Assembly (NCBI RefSeq): GCF_900106945.1 | Contig: NZ_FNNE01000012.1 | Span: 36,533 to 100,532 of the forward strand | DNA: 64,000 nucleotides | Source of the DNA: Marinobacter mobilis | GTDB taxonomy: Bacteria; Pseudomonadota; Gammaproteobacteria; Pseudomonadales; Oleiphilaceae | Direction of reading: 5' to 3' | In this document: in pieces, positions 34,557-43,827 of the stretch | Position numbering within the stretch: the first letter of the stretch is position 1 | Layout of the letters: the number at the start of each line of letters is the position of its first letter | Notes under the pieces: generated by a model | Databases searched by the model: none | Told to the model about the DNA's origin: nothing | What the model saw: the letters and a program-made list of their open reading frames with translations, nothing else | Made by a program: the position numbers and the translations under genes

Positions 34557-36236
34557 TTATTCGATAAATAGCTCCCGTCCGGGTCCCCAGCGGCTTGCCA
34601 GCGGCCCATCAGACAAAGCCTTCAGCCGGACAAAATAACGTCTTCCGGGAATCAAACGCAAGGCCGCAGTGGTATCTTGGACTGTAGCTTCCTTCACTAT
34701 GTTCCTGAATTCCGGGCCTTCTGACAATTGTAGTAGGTACCCGTCGGCAGTATCAGCCTTCTCCCAGAAGATCCGAACCTGGCTGTCGATGTAGTTGATA
34801 CTGAGGATATGCACCGGCGGAAGAGTGCCATTGACGACAAAGGGGCGGGGCGCCGAGGTCGCGACCGAGTTTCCGCCGGCTTCGGTGACCACGCGCCAGT
34901 AATACTGCCCGGGGTTCAGTGGGCGGGAGGGCAGCGCACTGTTATCCGGTGCCCATTCACTGCTGGCCACAAGGTTGCTGAAGTCTTCCGATTCAGCAAT
35001 CTCGACTCGGCCCACTTCATTGTTGCCACGGTAATCCCACCGGAACGCTGGCAGGTCATCGTTTATGTCGGCATTTGCCGCCGGGCTTACGAGAGTCGCG
35101 GGGCGGGCAGTGAGGTCGATATCGACCGCAACGGTTGCCGGCATGCCTGCAATGCCCCTGGTATTGAGGGAAGCGACGTTGATGGCGTAGCGGCCGTTGT
35201 CGAGGTAGTTAAGGGTGTACTGGCTGCCTCTGATGGCGTCGCTACGGATCCAGCGGCCGCTGTCGGCCTCGAAAATATCAATCCGGTGCTGGGGCGCGCC
35301 ATTATCTATCCAGCTCAGTTCAGCCGGTAGCGTTTGCAGTTGCGGGGGCAGCGGGTTGGGCTTTGGCGGTGGCGGTAGCTGGAAGATGTCGACGATGCCC
35401 GGACGGCGGCTGTCCACGCTCGCGCTGTAGCCAGCAGGAATGTTGCGGGTCCGGCCAGCGGGTCCGAATGCAACCACCCCTTCGGTGACTTGCAGATCGG
35501 TCGTGCCGGGGTGTGCCTGTAGCGAGAATGCGGTGCCGCGGACGGCGGCTACCGCTGACGGAGTCTCCACCTCAAACCGCGCGCCGCCACGTTCCAGTGG
35601 CTGTACCTGAGTGCTGATGCCGCCATGATCCAGCCGGAGCCGGGTGTCGACCATACCGGCCTTGCCGTATTGCGTAAGCTTGTTGAAGATAAGTCGGGAG
35701 TTCGGATTGACCCTAACCGTTGAGCCATCGGCCAGCGCGATAGTGGCACTGCCACTGCGGGACAGAATCTCATCACCCACGCGGATGTGGCTGTTCTCGG
35801 TAAGCGGGCGCTGGCGACCGTCGCTGGCGGTGATCAGGTGGACGCTACCGGTGACCGCAATGGCCTTCGCCGGTTCCGGCTGTTGTTTCAGCCACGCGAC
35901 AGGAATCCTCAGGGTGTCCCCGGGGGCGAGCACGGTATGGCTTGCCAGCTGGTTATAGCTAAGCAACTGGGCGCCACTGTGAGCTGGCCCCAGCAGTTCC
36001 CGGGCCAGGGTATCCAGCAGCTCGCCCTCTTTGACCGTGTACGTCCAGTCGGTGCCGGTACCTGCTTGCTGTATCGCGGTTGTCGGCGCCAGTTGGGAGC
36101 CCCGGGTCAGCGGAAGCTCGCCAGTGGCCGTGCCGCTGAGGGTGGCCAGCGCGATCAGCGCAATGACCGGGGAGCAACGGTGTCGGGCGCAACGTGGTAA
36201 CAGCGAACGTAACATGGTTTGCCGGTCCTGACTCAA
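34557..36236 (-). CDS. FecR domain protein with LysM and FN3-like repeats
   Basis: Secreted or periplasmic protein of 559 residues. A signal peptide (about 20-40) precedes a LysM-like peptidoglycan-binding segment (YTVKEGELLDTLARELLG, residues 66-115). A FecR domain follows (about 150-265: ITASDGRQRPL, ALADGSTVRVNPNSRL, VETPSAVAAVRGTAFSL), then FN3-like repeats to the end. It overlaps the upstream regulator by four bases and precedes the CHASE2 kinase by 20. FecR/CHASE2 pairs recur in proteobacteria. A role as accessory sensor or envelope-damage reporter is inferred. Confidence 0.9.
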   Translation of the reverse strand: MSQDRQTMLRSLLPRCARHRCSPVIALIALATLSGTATGELPLTRGSQLAPTTAIQQAGTGTDWTYTVKEGELLDTLARELLGPAHSGAQLLSYNQLASHTVLAPGDTLRIPVAWLKQQPEPAKAIAVTGSVHLITASDGRQRPLTENSHIRVGDEILSRSGSATIALADGSTVRVNPNSRLIFNKLTQYGKAGMVDTRLRLDHGGISTQVQPLERGGARFEVETPSAVAAVRGTAFSLQAHPGTTDLQVTEGVVAFGPAGRTRNIPAGYSASVDSRRPGIVDIFQLPPPPKPNPLPPQLQTLPAELSWIDNGAPQHRIDIFEADSGRWIRSDAIRGSQYTLNYLDNGRYAINVASLNTRGIAGMPATVAVDIDLTARPATLVSPAANADINDDLPAFRWDYRGNNEVGRVEIAESEDFSNLVASSEWAPDNSALPSRPLNPGQYYWRVVTEAGGNSVATSAPRPFVVNGTLPPVHILSINYIDSQVRIFWEKADTADGYLLQLSEGPEFRNIVKEATVQDTTAALRLIPGRRYFVRLKALSDGPLASRWGPGRELFIE

Positions 36237-36943
36237 TCCTGGATCACTTCGTTAGTCATGGCATTGAGTGCCTCGAGGCGATAGCCGCGCTGATAGATCG
36301 TCTTGATCCGGTAGCCATTGTCCGGATTCAGACCAAGGCGACGGCGCAGGCGGCTCATGTGGGTATCCACGGTTCTGGTGTTGATGTCCCGGGTCAGTCC
36401 CCAGACCCGCTCCAGGAGAACCTCACGAGTCAGCAGTCGTCCCTGGTTCTGGAACAGGAACAGGGTGAGGTCAAAGTCCTTGTCGGTGAGCGTTAATGGC
36501 TCGTCGTTCAGGGCGATGGTCCGGAGCTGTGTGTTGATGCTGAACGGCCCAAATTGCAGGACTTCCTTTTCGGCTTCCGGGCCGGTGCGGCGGGCCAGGG
36601 CATTGATCCGCGCCAGCAGCTCGGCCGGGCGGGCAGGCTTCGACAGGTAATCGTCTGCGCCGGCATCCAGAGCCTGGACAATATCCTGCTCGCTGTCTCG
36701 CTGGGTCAGGAAGACCACCGGAATGCGCCAGCTCAGTTGCGCCCGGACCACTTTCAGAACCTCAAGGCCGGTACCATCGGGAATCTGCCAGTCGAGGATC
36801 AGCAGATCGTAACTGCGGTGAAGTACCGAGCTGATGAAGGCCTGGCCGGTCGGGTAGGCGTCGCACTCGTAATTGCGTTCGGCCAGCAGAGTTTTTATAT
36901 GCTGGGCCTGTTCCTGCTCGTCTTCCAGCAGAGCAATGCGCAT
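36233..36943 (-). CDS. OmpR-family response regulator
   Basis: 236 residues. The receiver domain starts MRIALLEDEQEQ, with the phospho-Asp in LLILDWQIPDGTG and the Lys in DDYLSKPARP. The C-terminal winged helix ends VDTHMSRLRRRLGLNPDNGYRIKTIYQRGYRLE. The start is ATG 36943, backed by AGGAG; a start 18 bases upstream is possible. It is the first gene of the regulator-FecR-CHASE2 kinase operon and presumably receives phosphate from that kinase. Confidence 0.95.
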   Translation of the reverse strand: MRIALLEDEQEQAQHIKTLLAERNYECDAYPTGQAFISSVLHRSYDLLILDWQIPDGTGLEVLKVVRAQLSWRIPVVFLTQRDSEQDIVQALDAGADDYLSKPARPAELLARINALARRTGPEAEKEVLQFGPFSINTQLRTIALNDEPLTLTDKDFDLTLFLFQNQGRLLTREVLLERVWGLTRDINTRTVDTHMSRLRRRLGLNPDNGYRIKTIYQRGYRLEALNAMTNEVIQD

Positions 36944-37092
36944 CCGCGAATCTCCTGTCATTCATAGAGGGCGCCGGGACAACTGACAGCGGCGCCAGGT
37001 TACTGACTATTCTGACAAATTCCGATGTCGGCGTCAGTGATGTTGTGTAGCTTTTCAGTAACCATGTGGCGGCTGGCCCCAGTGCAATGTGT

Positions 37093-39243
37093 TTACAGGG
37101 CGGGTTTGCCGTCGTTGTCATTAACTGTTTGTCGGCAGGACGGGAAATTACTGCAGCCCCAGAACCAACCTTTTGGCCCCTGGCGGCGCACCAGCGGCGA
37201 ATAACAGTTGGGGCAGGGAATGGGCTTCTGGCCAGTGCCATCCTGCGGTGCCCGTGCTTCCAGCGGGCGGGTGCCCTTGCAATCCGGAAAGCGGGTGCAG
37301 GCGTGAAACTGCCCGAATTTGCCTTCACGAATGCGCATCGGAGCTCGGCACTTGGGACAGTGTACGGCAGCGTTGCCTGAGGCATCCTGATCTGCGTCAA
37401 CTCCGGCAGGCGCGTCGATGTAGCCGCGGATCTGCTGTTGAAGTTCGCCAAGGAACTCACGGGGATCCCCTTCGCCCTGGCGGATCCGCTCCAGCGTGGC
37501 CTCCCACACGGCTGTCATGTCTGGGTTGGTAATGCCACGGGGAAGGGCGTTGATCAAGGTCTGGCCTTTCTCCGTCGACTTGATGTGGCGACTGTCTCGA
37601 TACAGGTACTCGCGCCGGAACAGGGTTTCGATAATGGCGGCGCGGGTAGCCTCGGTGCCCAGGCCGTCGGTCTCGCGCAGGGTTTTGCGCAGATCGGCAT
37701 CGCTCACAAAACGGGCGATGTTGGTCATCGCTGCCAGCAGCGTGGCGTCGGTGAAGTGCTGCGGGGGCTTCGTCAGCCGTTCCCTGAATTCGGCCCGGTC
37801 ACAGACGATGGCATCGTCCACGTTGAGCCGGGGCAGGGGTACTTTTGCCGGTTCCTCACGGGCATCGCGCTGGTGTATCTCCAGCTGTTTCCAGCCTGGG
37901 CTGGCTATGGCCGTTTCGCTGGCCCGAAACTGGTGCTGGCCAATGATCAGGGTCAGTCGGCCTTCCCGGTGGATCGCTTCCGGGTAGAACTGCATCAGAT
38001 AGTATCGGCTGATGAGGTTATAGATGTTGCGTTCGGCCTGGCTCAGCTTGCCTTTGGCGGCTGCTCGGCTGGTAGGGATGATGGCGTGATGGGCGTCTAC
38101 CTTGGCATCGTTCCAGGCACTGGAACGCCTGGCGGTGTCGGCGCCATCGCACGCCTGACCCAGGTCTTCGTCTACCCTGGCGATGGCCTGGACGACCGAC
38201 TGGCGTTGCTCGAAGTGCCCCTCGGGCAGGTAGCGGCAGTCGGAACGGGGGTAAGTGATCAGCTGATGGCGTTCGTAAAGGCTCTGGGCGGCATCCAGCA
38301 CATCCTTTGCCCCCATCCGGAACAGCCGGCCGGCTTCAATCTGCAGCGCAGACAGGGAGAACGGAAGCGGTGGCCGTTCCTTACGGTCGCGGAAGCGGGC
38401 CTCGGTAATCCGTCCGGGGCGACCCTCAACTTCGGCGACGATCTGCCCCGCCAGCGATTTGTCGAGCAGGCGGCCCTCATCGTCGAGGTGGTCCTGTAAT
38501 CCTTCATCGGGCAACCAGCGGGCCTCGAATGTCGCAGAGCCAGCGACGGATTCCAGGTCGCGAACGTGCGCAAGCACCCGGTAGTAGGGCTTGGGCTCGA
38601 AATTGGCAATCGTCTGATCGCGCTCCACCACCAGGCCCAGTACCGGCGTTTGCACCCGGCCCACCGAATACACGCCGTCTTTGCCCTGTTCACGATACGA
38701 CAGGGTGTAGAAACGGCTCAGGTTGATGCCGTACAGCCAGTCTGCGCGCTGCCGCGCCAGCGCGGAATCCGACAGGTGGCGGAATTCCCGGTTATCACGA
38801 GGGGCCTGCAGAGCGCGGGCGACCGCGGCGGGCGTCAGGTCATTGATCAGCACCCGTTCCACAGGACACTCGGCACCGGCATGGCGGATGACTTCGTCCA
38901 CCAGCAACTGTCCTTCCCGATCCGGGTCGCCGGCATGCACGATGACGTCCGCCTTGCGGATCAGCGATTCCAGCACGTTCAGCTGTTGGCGGACACTGTC
39001 CTTGGGCATCACTTGCCAGCGTTGCGGAAACAGCGGCAGGTCCTGCAGACGCCATTTTTGCCAGCGCGCGTCGTAATGGCCCGGCTCGGCGGGCTCCAGC
39101 AGGTGGCCTATACACCAGCTCACGACGACCGCCTGCTCGCCAGAGCCGCAGCGGAGCATGCCGGGGCCTTTTTCCAGCGGACCGGGTAAGGCCGCAGCAA
39201 TGGCGCGACCTAGACTGGGTTTTTCGGCAATGTACAGGCGCAT
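37093..39243 (-). CDS. topB: DNA topoisomerase III
   Basis: Type IA topoisomerase that decatenates replication and recombination intermediates, 716 residues (E. coli TopB has 653). The TOPRIM domain starts MRLYIAEKPSLGRAIA, with HAGDPDREGQLLVDEV. The active-site tyrosine is in LITYPRSDCRYLP. Two C-terminal zinc ribbons (CPKC...CTRFPDCKG and CPNC...CSNFPSCRQ) account for the extra length. It appears monocistronic, divergent from bolA. Confidence 0.98.
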   Translation of the reverse strand: MRLYIAEKPSLGRAIAAALPGPLEKGPGMLRCGSGEQAVVVSWCIGHLLEPAEPGHYDARWQKWRLQDLPLFPQRWQVMPKDSVRQQLNVLESLIRKADVIVHAGDPDREGQLLVDEVIRHAGAECPVERVLINDLTPAAVARALQAPRDNREFRHLSDSALARQRADWLYGINLSRFYTLSYREQGKDGVYSVGRVQTPVLGLVVERDQTIANFEPKPYYRVLAHVRDLESVAGSATFEARWLPDEGLQDHLDDEGRLLDKSLAGQIVAEVEGRPGRITEARFRDRKERPPLPFSLSALQIEAGRLFRMGAKDVLDAAQSLYERHQLITYPRSDCRYLPEGHFEQRQSVVQAIARVDEDLGQACDGADTARRSSAWNDAKVDAHHAIIPTSRAAAKGKLSQAERNIYNLISRYYLMQFYPEAIHREGRLTLIIGQHQFRASETAIASPGWKQLEIHQRDAREEPAKVPLPRLNVDDAIVCDRAEFRERLTKPPQHFTDATLLAAMTNIARFVSDADLRKTLRETDGLGTEATRAAIIETLFRREYLYRDSRHIKSTEKGQTLINALPRGITNPDMTAVWEATLERIRQGEGDPREFLGELQQQIRGYIDAPAGVDADQDASGNAAVHCPKCRAPMRIREGKFGQFHACTRFPDCKGTRPLEARAPQDGTGQKPIPCPNCYSPLVRRQGPKGWFWGCSNFPSCRQTVNDNDGKPAL

Positions 39244-39385
39244 GGATGGTGGCGGTATTCCGGGCTGGAGGTCTCAGGGAAACGGACGATGGCGGTTTAC
39301 CCGGAAACTGTCAAGCGGGAGGCGGCCGGGGTGTAGTAGACTGGGGATCTGTAATCAGAACGGATATCAGGAGTAGGTTAATACC

Positions 39386-39715
39386 ATGTCGGTGCAAAAC
39401 ACCATTGAGCAGAAACTGAATGATGGCTTCAGTGTGGACTTCCTGCAGGTGGAGAATGAAAGCCACATGCACAGCGTGCCACCGAACTCCGAGACCCACT
39501 TCAAAGTGACCCTGGTATCGGGAGTGTTTGAGGGGCAGGGCAAGGTCAAGCGCCACCAGGCCATATACCGGGTTCTGGCAGAGGAGCTGGCAGGCGGCGT
39601 TCATGCCCTGGCTCTTCATCTCTATACGCCCGGGGAGTGGGCTGCGGTTGGCGCAGCACCGGCGTCACCGAATTGTATGGGTGGGTCCAAGCACGATCCC
39701 GCTATGAAAGGATAA
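39386..39715 (+). CDS. bolA: BolA family protein
   Basis: 109 residues, class II KH-like fold. Family members bind DNA or monothiol glutaredoxins through [2Fe-2S] clusters. MSVQNTIEQKLNDGFSVDFLQVENESHMH and the SETHFKVTLVSGVFEGQGKVKRHQAIYRVL core are typical of BolA, with the invariant His in the VKRHQ segment. The start is ATG 39386 with AGGAG 11 bases ahead. The stop lies 11 bases before yciO, so they are probably co-transcribed. Confidence 0.96.
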   Translation: MSVQNTIEQKLNDGFSVDFLQVENESHMHSVPPNSETHFKVTLVSGVFEGQGKVKRHQAIYRVLAEELAGGVHALALHLYTPGEWAAVGAAPASPNCMGGSKHDPAMKG

Positions 39716-39726
39716 GGAATCCTGTC

Positions 39727-40353
39727 ATGAGTCAATTTTTCCAGATTCATCCTGAAACGCCCCAGAAGCGCCTGATCAACCAGGCGGTCGACATCATCCG
39801 TAAGGGCGGTGTTGTCGTCTATCCAACGGACTCCGCTTACGCTATCGGTTGCCATCTGGGCGACAAGCAGGCGGCGGACCGGATCAAGCGGATCCGCAGG
39901 TTGGATGACAAACACAACTTCACCCTGGTGTGTGCGGACCTGTCGGAGATTGGTACCTATGCCAAGGTCGACAACAGTCAGTACCGCTTGCTGAAGACTT
40001 ACACCCCGGGACCGTATACGTTTATTCTCAATGCGACCAGTGAAGTTCCGCGTCGGCTGCTGCATCCCAAACGGCGGTCCATCGGTTTGAGAGTGCCGGA
40101 CAATGCCATTGTTCAGGCATTGCTGTCAGAGCTGGGCGAGCCGATCATGAGCAGTACCCTGATCCTGCCTGGGGAAACTGAGCCGATGACGGACCCTTAT
40201 GAAATTCGTGAAACCCTTGAGCATGAACTGGATCTGATCATCGATGGGGGGTTCTGCGGATTTGAGGCGACCACCGTGGTGAACATGCTTGAAGATATTC
40301 CGGAAGTTACCCGCGTGGGCAAGGGTGACCCGGAGCCGTTCGAAAACGCCTGA
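39727..40353 (+). CDS. yciO: YciO family protein (Sua5/TsaC fold)
   Basis: 208 residues. The opening MSQFFQIHPETPQKRLINQA, then VVVYPTDSAYAIGCHLGDKQA and KRSIGLRVPDNAIVQALL (with one residue variation), are the YciO pattern. The fold is that of threonylcarbamoyl-AMP synthases, but YciO is a distinct branch whose exact role in tRNA t6A formation is unsettled. The start is ATG 39727 after AAAGGATAAGG. It follows bolA closely. Confidence 0.95.
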   Translation: MSQFFQIHPETPQKRLINQAVDIIRKGGVVVYPTDSAYAIGCHLGDKQAADRIKRIRRLDDKHNFTLVCADLSEIGTYAKVDNSQYRLLKTYTPGPYTFILNATSEVPRRLLHPKRRSIGLRVPDNAIVQALLSELGEPIMSSTLILPGETEPMTDPYEIRETLEHELDLIIDGGFCGFEATTVVNMLEDIPEVTRVGKGDPEPFENA

Positions 40354-40361
40354 GGACGCAA

Positions 40362-40997
40362 TCAGACGCGGGCATTCAGGCTGAAAGCGTAGTTCTGCTG
40401 GGTGCCGGCAGCTTCCAGTTGCTCGGCGCCGACCATGCGGCGAATGCTGTCGTAGCGGTGGACCAGGTCGCCGAGCCCGTTGAACTGCTCATTCTCGCTG
40501 ACCAGTGAGTCGAGCAGGGGATTGCTCACCCCGTACGCTTTGTTCAGCTTCATCGCCGTATCCACGAAGGAGACCGTCGGTTCGTTGGTGCTAAGCCGGC
40601 TAAAGGCATCGCGAAAGGTCTGGTTGTTGTTCAGATCCTGCTCAATTTGCTGACGCTTCTCAGCCGGGATGGCGGCCTGAAGCGCCAGTGTGCCTTCAGG
40701 GGCCTTGCTGACCGACATCCGGGTGCCGGGGTGAATGCCATACTCGGCAATTTTATGCCGCAGGGTCTCCCGTACATAGCTGGTATCCTGGCCCACACTG
40801 GTCTTGTATTGGTTGATGGCCAGGCGTGACGAAGCCTTGGGAGCGGGTGCCCCGGAGAGGGTGACATCGTCCTGGCTTTGACTGCTGTCGGCCTTGTTTT
40901 CCTTGACCGGAGCGGTGTCGGCTTGTGATTGTGCGCGTTGACTGGCTGCCTGTTGCAGGCCAGCGCTCATACGGGCAAGAGAGGTGAGCAGAGACAC
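40362..40997 (-). CDS. Hypothetical protein, GTG start
   Basis: 211 residues, family not recognised. The first 60 are Ser/Gln/Ala-rich and probably disordered. The rest is mostly helical (YVRETLRHKIAEYGIHPGTRMSVSKAPEGTLALQAAIP, then QDLNNNQTFRDAFSRLSTN). No signal peptide or membrane helix is visible. The start is GTG 40997, chosen because GGAGG lies nine bases upstream and the preceding frame has no coding character. It is convergent with yciO. The N-terminal region and repeated QT/SL pattern resemble flagellar or export-related helpers, but this is only an impression. Confidence 0.7.
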   Translation of the reverse strand: MSLLTSLARMSAGLQQAASQRAQSQADTAPVKENKADSSQSQDDVTLSGAPAPKASSRLAINQYKTSVGQDTSYVRETLRHKIAEYGIHPGTRMSVSKAPEGTLALQAAIPAEKRQQIEQDLNNNQTFRDAFSRLSTNEPTVSFVDTAMKLNKAYGVSNPLLDSLVSENEQFNGLGDLVHRYDSIRRMVGAEQLEAAGTQQNYAFSLNARV

Positions 40998-41131
40998 GGC
41001 AAGTTTCCTCCGGTGTCGACAAATAACCAACGTTTGACTTGCATCAAGCAAGGAGCGTGCCTGAAAAATCCTTTTTGAACTTGCCTGCCAGTTGTGGCTT
41101 AATCGGCGCCGTCCACACAATTGAGCAACGA

Positions 41132-41551
41132 ATGACCAGTCTCCAGCGTTTTCAAACACCTGCGTATGCCCGTCGGCAACAGGCCTGGCTGGTATTGGTG
41201 TTGTGCTGCTTCCTGGTCCAGGCCCTGAGCCCCCGCGGCTATATGCCAGCCGCCAGCACCACCGGCTTTCCGGCCCTGGGTTTTTGTGGCGACCCGATTC
41301 CGGGCCTTGAGCAGCTTCTCGATCTTGGGGCTTTCCCCGACACCGCCCCTGACCACCCGGACTTTGCTCACGAACAAACCCACTGTGTGTTTTCCGTGGT
41401 GGCTCAAGTGGCAGCCGTTGCGGAAACGCGGGTTCAGCCGCAAGCACCCCGCACCGTATCCCTTCCCCTGGCAACCGCCGCACGGGTGGCTGCCGGTTCA
41501 CTCACATATCGCCTTCCTGACTCTCGGGCTCCCCCGATACAGACCGTCTGA
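41132..41551 (+). CDS. DUF2946-like small exported protein
   Basis: 139 residues. An N-terminal hydrophobic segment (AWLVLVLCCFLVQALSPRGYMPA) is followed by a Cys/His-bearing region (GFCGDPIPG, HEQTHCVFS), the layout of DUF2946 proteins often found near copper genes. The start is ATG 41132; an earlier in-frame start at 41039 adds residues without family character. Genes for MbnP-, MbnH- and barrel-type proteins follow on the same strand, which supports a copper-related role. Assignment to DUF2946 is tentative. Confidence 0.65.
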   Translation: MTSLQRFQTPAYARRQQAWLVLVLCCFLVQALSPRGYMPAASTTGFPALGFCGDPIPGLEQLLDLGAFPDTAPDHPDFAHEQTHCVFSVVAQVAAVAETRVQPQAPRTVSLPLATAARVAAGSLTYRLPDSRAPPIQTV

Positions 41552-41750
41552 CCTTTTTCATTTCCTGATTGATCGCAGTTTCGCACTGGGACCAGCGCCT
41601 GTTCGCGCCTGTCTGTCCCGTTAGCGGCTGCATGGTCCCGGCAACGTCGGGGCTGATCCTTGCTGGACAACCTGAATCCGCGGGTTCCCTGTTGACTGCG
41701 CGCTTGCGTCGGCAAATGGGGAAACGGCGGTATCGCGATAAGGAATCGTT

Positions 41751-42617
41751 ATGTCTGTATTGAAAGCCGTGTCTTTGGTGACTTGTTCATCCGTCTTGCT
41801 AGCCTGTGGCGGTGGCTCGTCTTCGACCTCGGAAACCAGTGTTACAACGACCGGAGTGGTTCTTCCTTTTGAGGCGGTCTACAACAGCGGCAATGACCCC
41901 ATAAGCTGTGACGGCACCATGAGCGGTCTTGGTGCTGGCGTAGACGCTGAGTTGCTGGATTTTCGCCTGTATGTTCACGGTGTGACGGTGGTGACAAGCT
42001 TCCAGAGAGAGCTGGCGGTGTCACTGGACACCAACGACTGGCAGGGTGAAGGCGTGGCCCTGCTGGACTTCCGGGGCTACATCTCCTGTGGAACAGAGCC
42101 ACAGCTGCCCCGCACGCAGGTTACCGGGTCGGTAAACCTGGAGGATGGGGAATATCTGACAGGCGCATCGTTCACCGTTGGCGTGCCGGAAACCCTGAAC
42201 CACAACAACCTGGCCAGCGCGCCGACACCCCTGAACGTGCCTACGCTGCATTGGAGTTGGCAAACGGGTTACAAGTTCCTGCGGATGGATGTCAGTGTGA
42301 TTGGCGGAGACGATTTCAACGTCCACTTGGGCAGCACGGACTGCACTGGCGATGCCACGGTTGGCGAAACGGTCACCTGCTCTCGCAGTAATCGTCCGCA
42401 GATCGACTTCCCCACGTTCAACTTTGGTCAGGATGTGATCGTGATCGACTACGGGGTGCTGGTCGCCAACGCCATTGATGGTGTTGACGACGGTGGCGCA
42501 CCGGGCTGCATGTCTGGCGTAACCGATCCTGAGTGTGATCCGGTCTTCACCGCCCTCGGCCTCGATCTCGGGACCGGGCGTTCAACGTCAGCCCAGACGG
42601 TCTTCCGTCTTAAATAA
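41751..42617 (+). CDS. mbnP: MbnP-like copper-binding lipoprotein
   Basis: 288 residues. Lipoprotein signal ending VLLACGGG, then a beta-rich domain opening VVLPFEAVYNSGNDPISCDG and containing LLDFRLYVHGV, WQGEGVALLDFRGY, the Trp motif LHWSWQTGYKFLRMDV and CTGD. These are features of the MbnP / AZL_007920 family. MbnP binds copper, and its partner MbnH oxidises a Trp of it. A di-haem cytochrome gene of MbnH type follows 13 bases downstream. No methanobactin precursor was seen. Confidence 0.85.
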   Translation: MSVLKAVSLVTCSSVLLACGGGSSSTSETSVTTTGVVLPFEAVYNSGNDPISCDGTMSGLGAGVDAELLDFRLYVHGVTVVTSFQRELAVSLDTNDWQGEGVALLDFRGYISCGTEPQLPRTQVTGSVNLEDGEYLTGASFTVGVPETLNHNNLASAPTPLNVPTLHWSWQTGYKFLRMDVSVIGGDDFNVHLGSTDCTGDATVGETVTCSRSNRPQIDFPTFNFGQDVIVIDYGVLVANAIDGVDDGGAPGCMSGVTDPECDPVFTALGLDLGTGRSTSAQTVFRLK

Positions 42618-42630
42618 TCGGAGGTGAACG

Positions 42631-43827
42631 ATGCGGACATTCCCGGAGTCCCATCGTTCCCGCCTCAGCCAGCGGTGCCTGCTCCTTGCAGTAGTGGTGG
42701 GCCTGACTGGCTGTGGTGGCGACGGTGAAACGACCTTTGACGATTCGGCTGTTAGTGCGACGGCCTTTGATTGGCGGGTGCCGGCGGGAACGCCGTTGCC
42801 GCTGGAGCCCCTGGACAACCCGATGACCGAAGCCAAGTTTGAGCTGGGGCGGCATTTGTTCTTCGACCGGCGGCTGTCCGGTAATGGCTCCCAGGCTTGC
42901 GCTGATTGCCACCTGCAAAATCTGGGCTTTACGGATGGTGTCGAGCGCTCCCTTGGCTCAACGGGGCAGCGGCATCCACGCAATGCTCAGCCGTTGCTCA
43001 ATGTGGCCTACCATGCCACCAAAACCTGGGGTAATCCCTCACTGCTGACGTTGGAACAGCAGATTCTGGTGCCGTTGTTTGGTGAGGCGCCGGTTGAGCA
43101 GGGCCTGACCGAGGAGAACCTGGCAGACGTGCTTGAGCGTCTGCGCAGTGACCCCGTCTACCCATCGCTGTTCGAAGCCGCGTTTCCGGAGACCGGGTCA
43201 CCGCTCGACACCGGGACGATTGTCAAAGCGCTGGCCTCATTTGTGCGCGGTATGGTGTCGTTCGAAACGGCCTTTGATCGTTACGAACGCGGCGATTCCG
43301 CTGCGCTATCCGCCAGCGCCCAGCGTGGGCGAGCGTTGTTCTTCAGTGAAGACCTTGAATGCTTTCATTGCCATGGCGGCTACAACCTCAGCGATTCCAC
43401 GCTGGACCGCACCATGAGTTTTGTCGAACGGCCATTTCATAATACCGGCCTGTTCAACATTGGCGGGACCGGCGATTACCCGGATGGCAACCAGGGCATC
43501 TTTGAGATCACCGGTGACCCCTCAGACATGGGGAAATTCCGTGCGCCTTCGCTTCGTAATGTTGCGCTGACGGCCCCGTATATGCACGACGGCAGTATGG
43601 CGGACCTGGAAACCGTACTGGAATTCTACGCCGCCGGCGGCCGGCTGATCAGTTCCGGTGAGAACGCCGGTGATGGTCGTGTTAATCCGTTCAAGGATAG
43701 CTTTGTCAACGGTTTTACCATGACGGAGCAGGACAAAAGCGACCTCATGGCCTTTCTTGAAAGCCTTACCGACGTCGGTTTTATCACCGATCCCCGTTTT
43801 TCTAACCCATGGCAGGCTGCGGAATGA
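42631..43827 (+). CDS. mbnH: MbnH-like di-haem cytochrome c peroxidase family protein
   Basis: 398 residues, exported. The signal ends VGLTGCG, so it may be a lipoprotein. Two haem c sites are visible: CADCH at 90-94 and CFHCH at 244-248. ELGRHLFFDRRLSGNGSQACADCH and GKFRAPSLRNVALTAPYMHDGSM are the family motifs. In methanotrophs MbnH forms a bis-Fe(IV) state that modifies tryptophan in MbnP; the tight pairing with an MbnP-like gene here implies the same chemistry. It overlaps the next gene by four bases. Confidence 0.9.
   Translation: MRTFPESHRSRLSQRCLLLAVVVGLTGCGGDGETTFDDSAVSATAFDWRVPAGTPLPLEPLDNPMTEAKFELGRHLFFDRRLSGNGSQACADCHLQNLGFTDGVERSLGSTGQRHPRNAQPLLNVAYHATKTWGNPSLLTLEQQILVPLFGEAPVEQGLTEENLADVLERLRSDPVYPSLFEAAFPETGSPLDTGTIVKALASFVRGMVSFETAFDRYERGDSAALSASAQRGRALFFSEDLECFHCHGGYNLSDSTLDRTMSFVERPFHNTGLFNIGGTGDYPDGNQGIFEITGDPSDMGKFRAPSLRNVALTAPYMHDGSMADLETVLEFYAAGGRLISSGENAGDGRVNPFKDSFVNGFTMTEQDKSDLMAFLESLTDVGFITDPRFSNPWQAAE

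Noticed and set aside
41132..43827. Search for a methanobactin precursor (mbnA) near mbnP/mbnH
   Set aside because: No short Cys-containing leader peptide gene with a ribosome site was seen, nor mbnB/mbnC genes.
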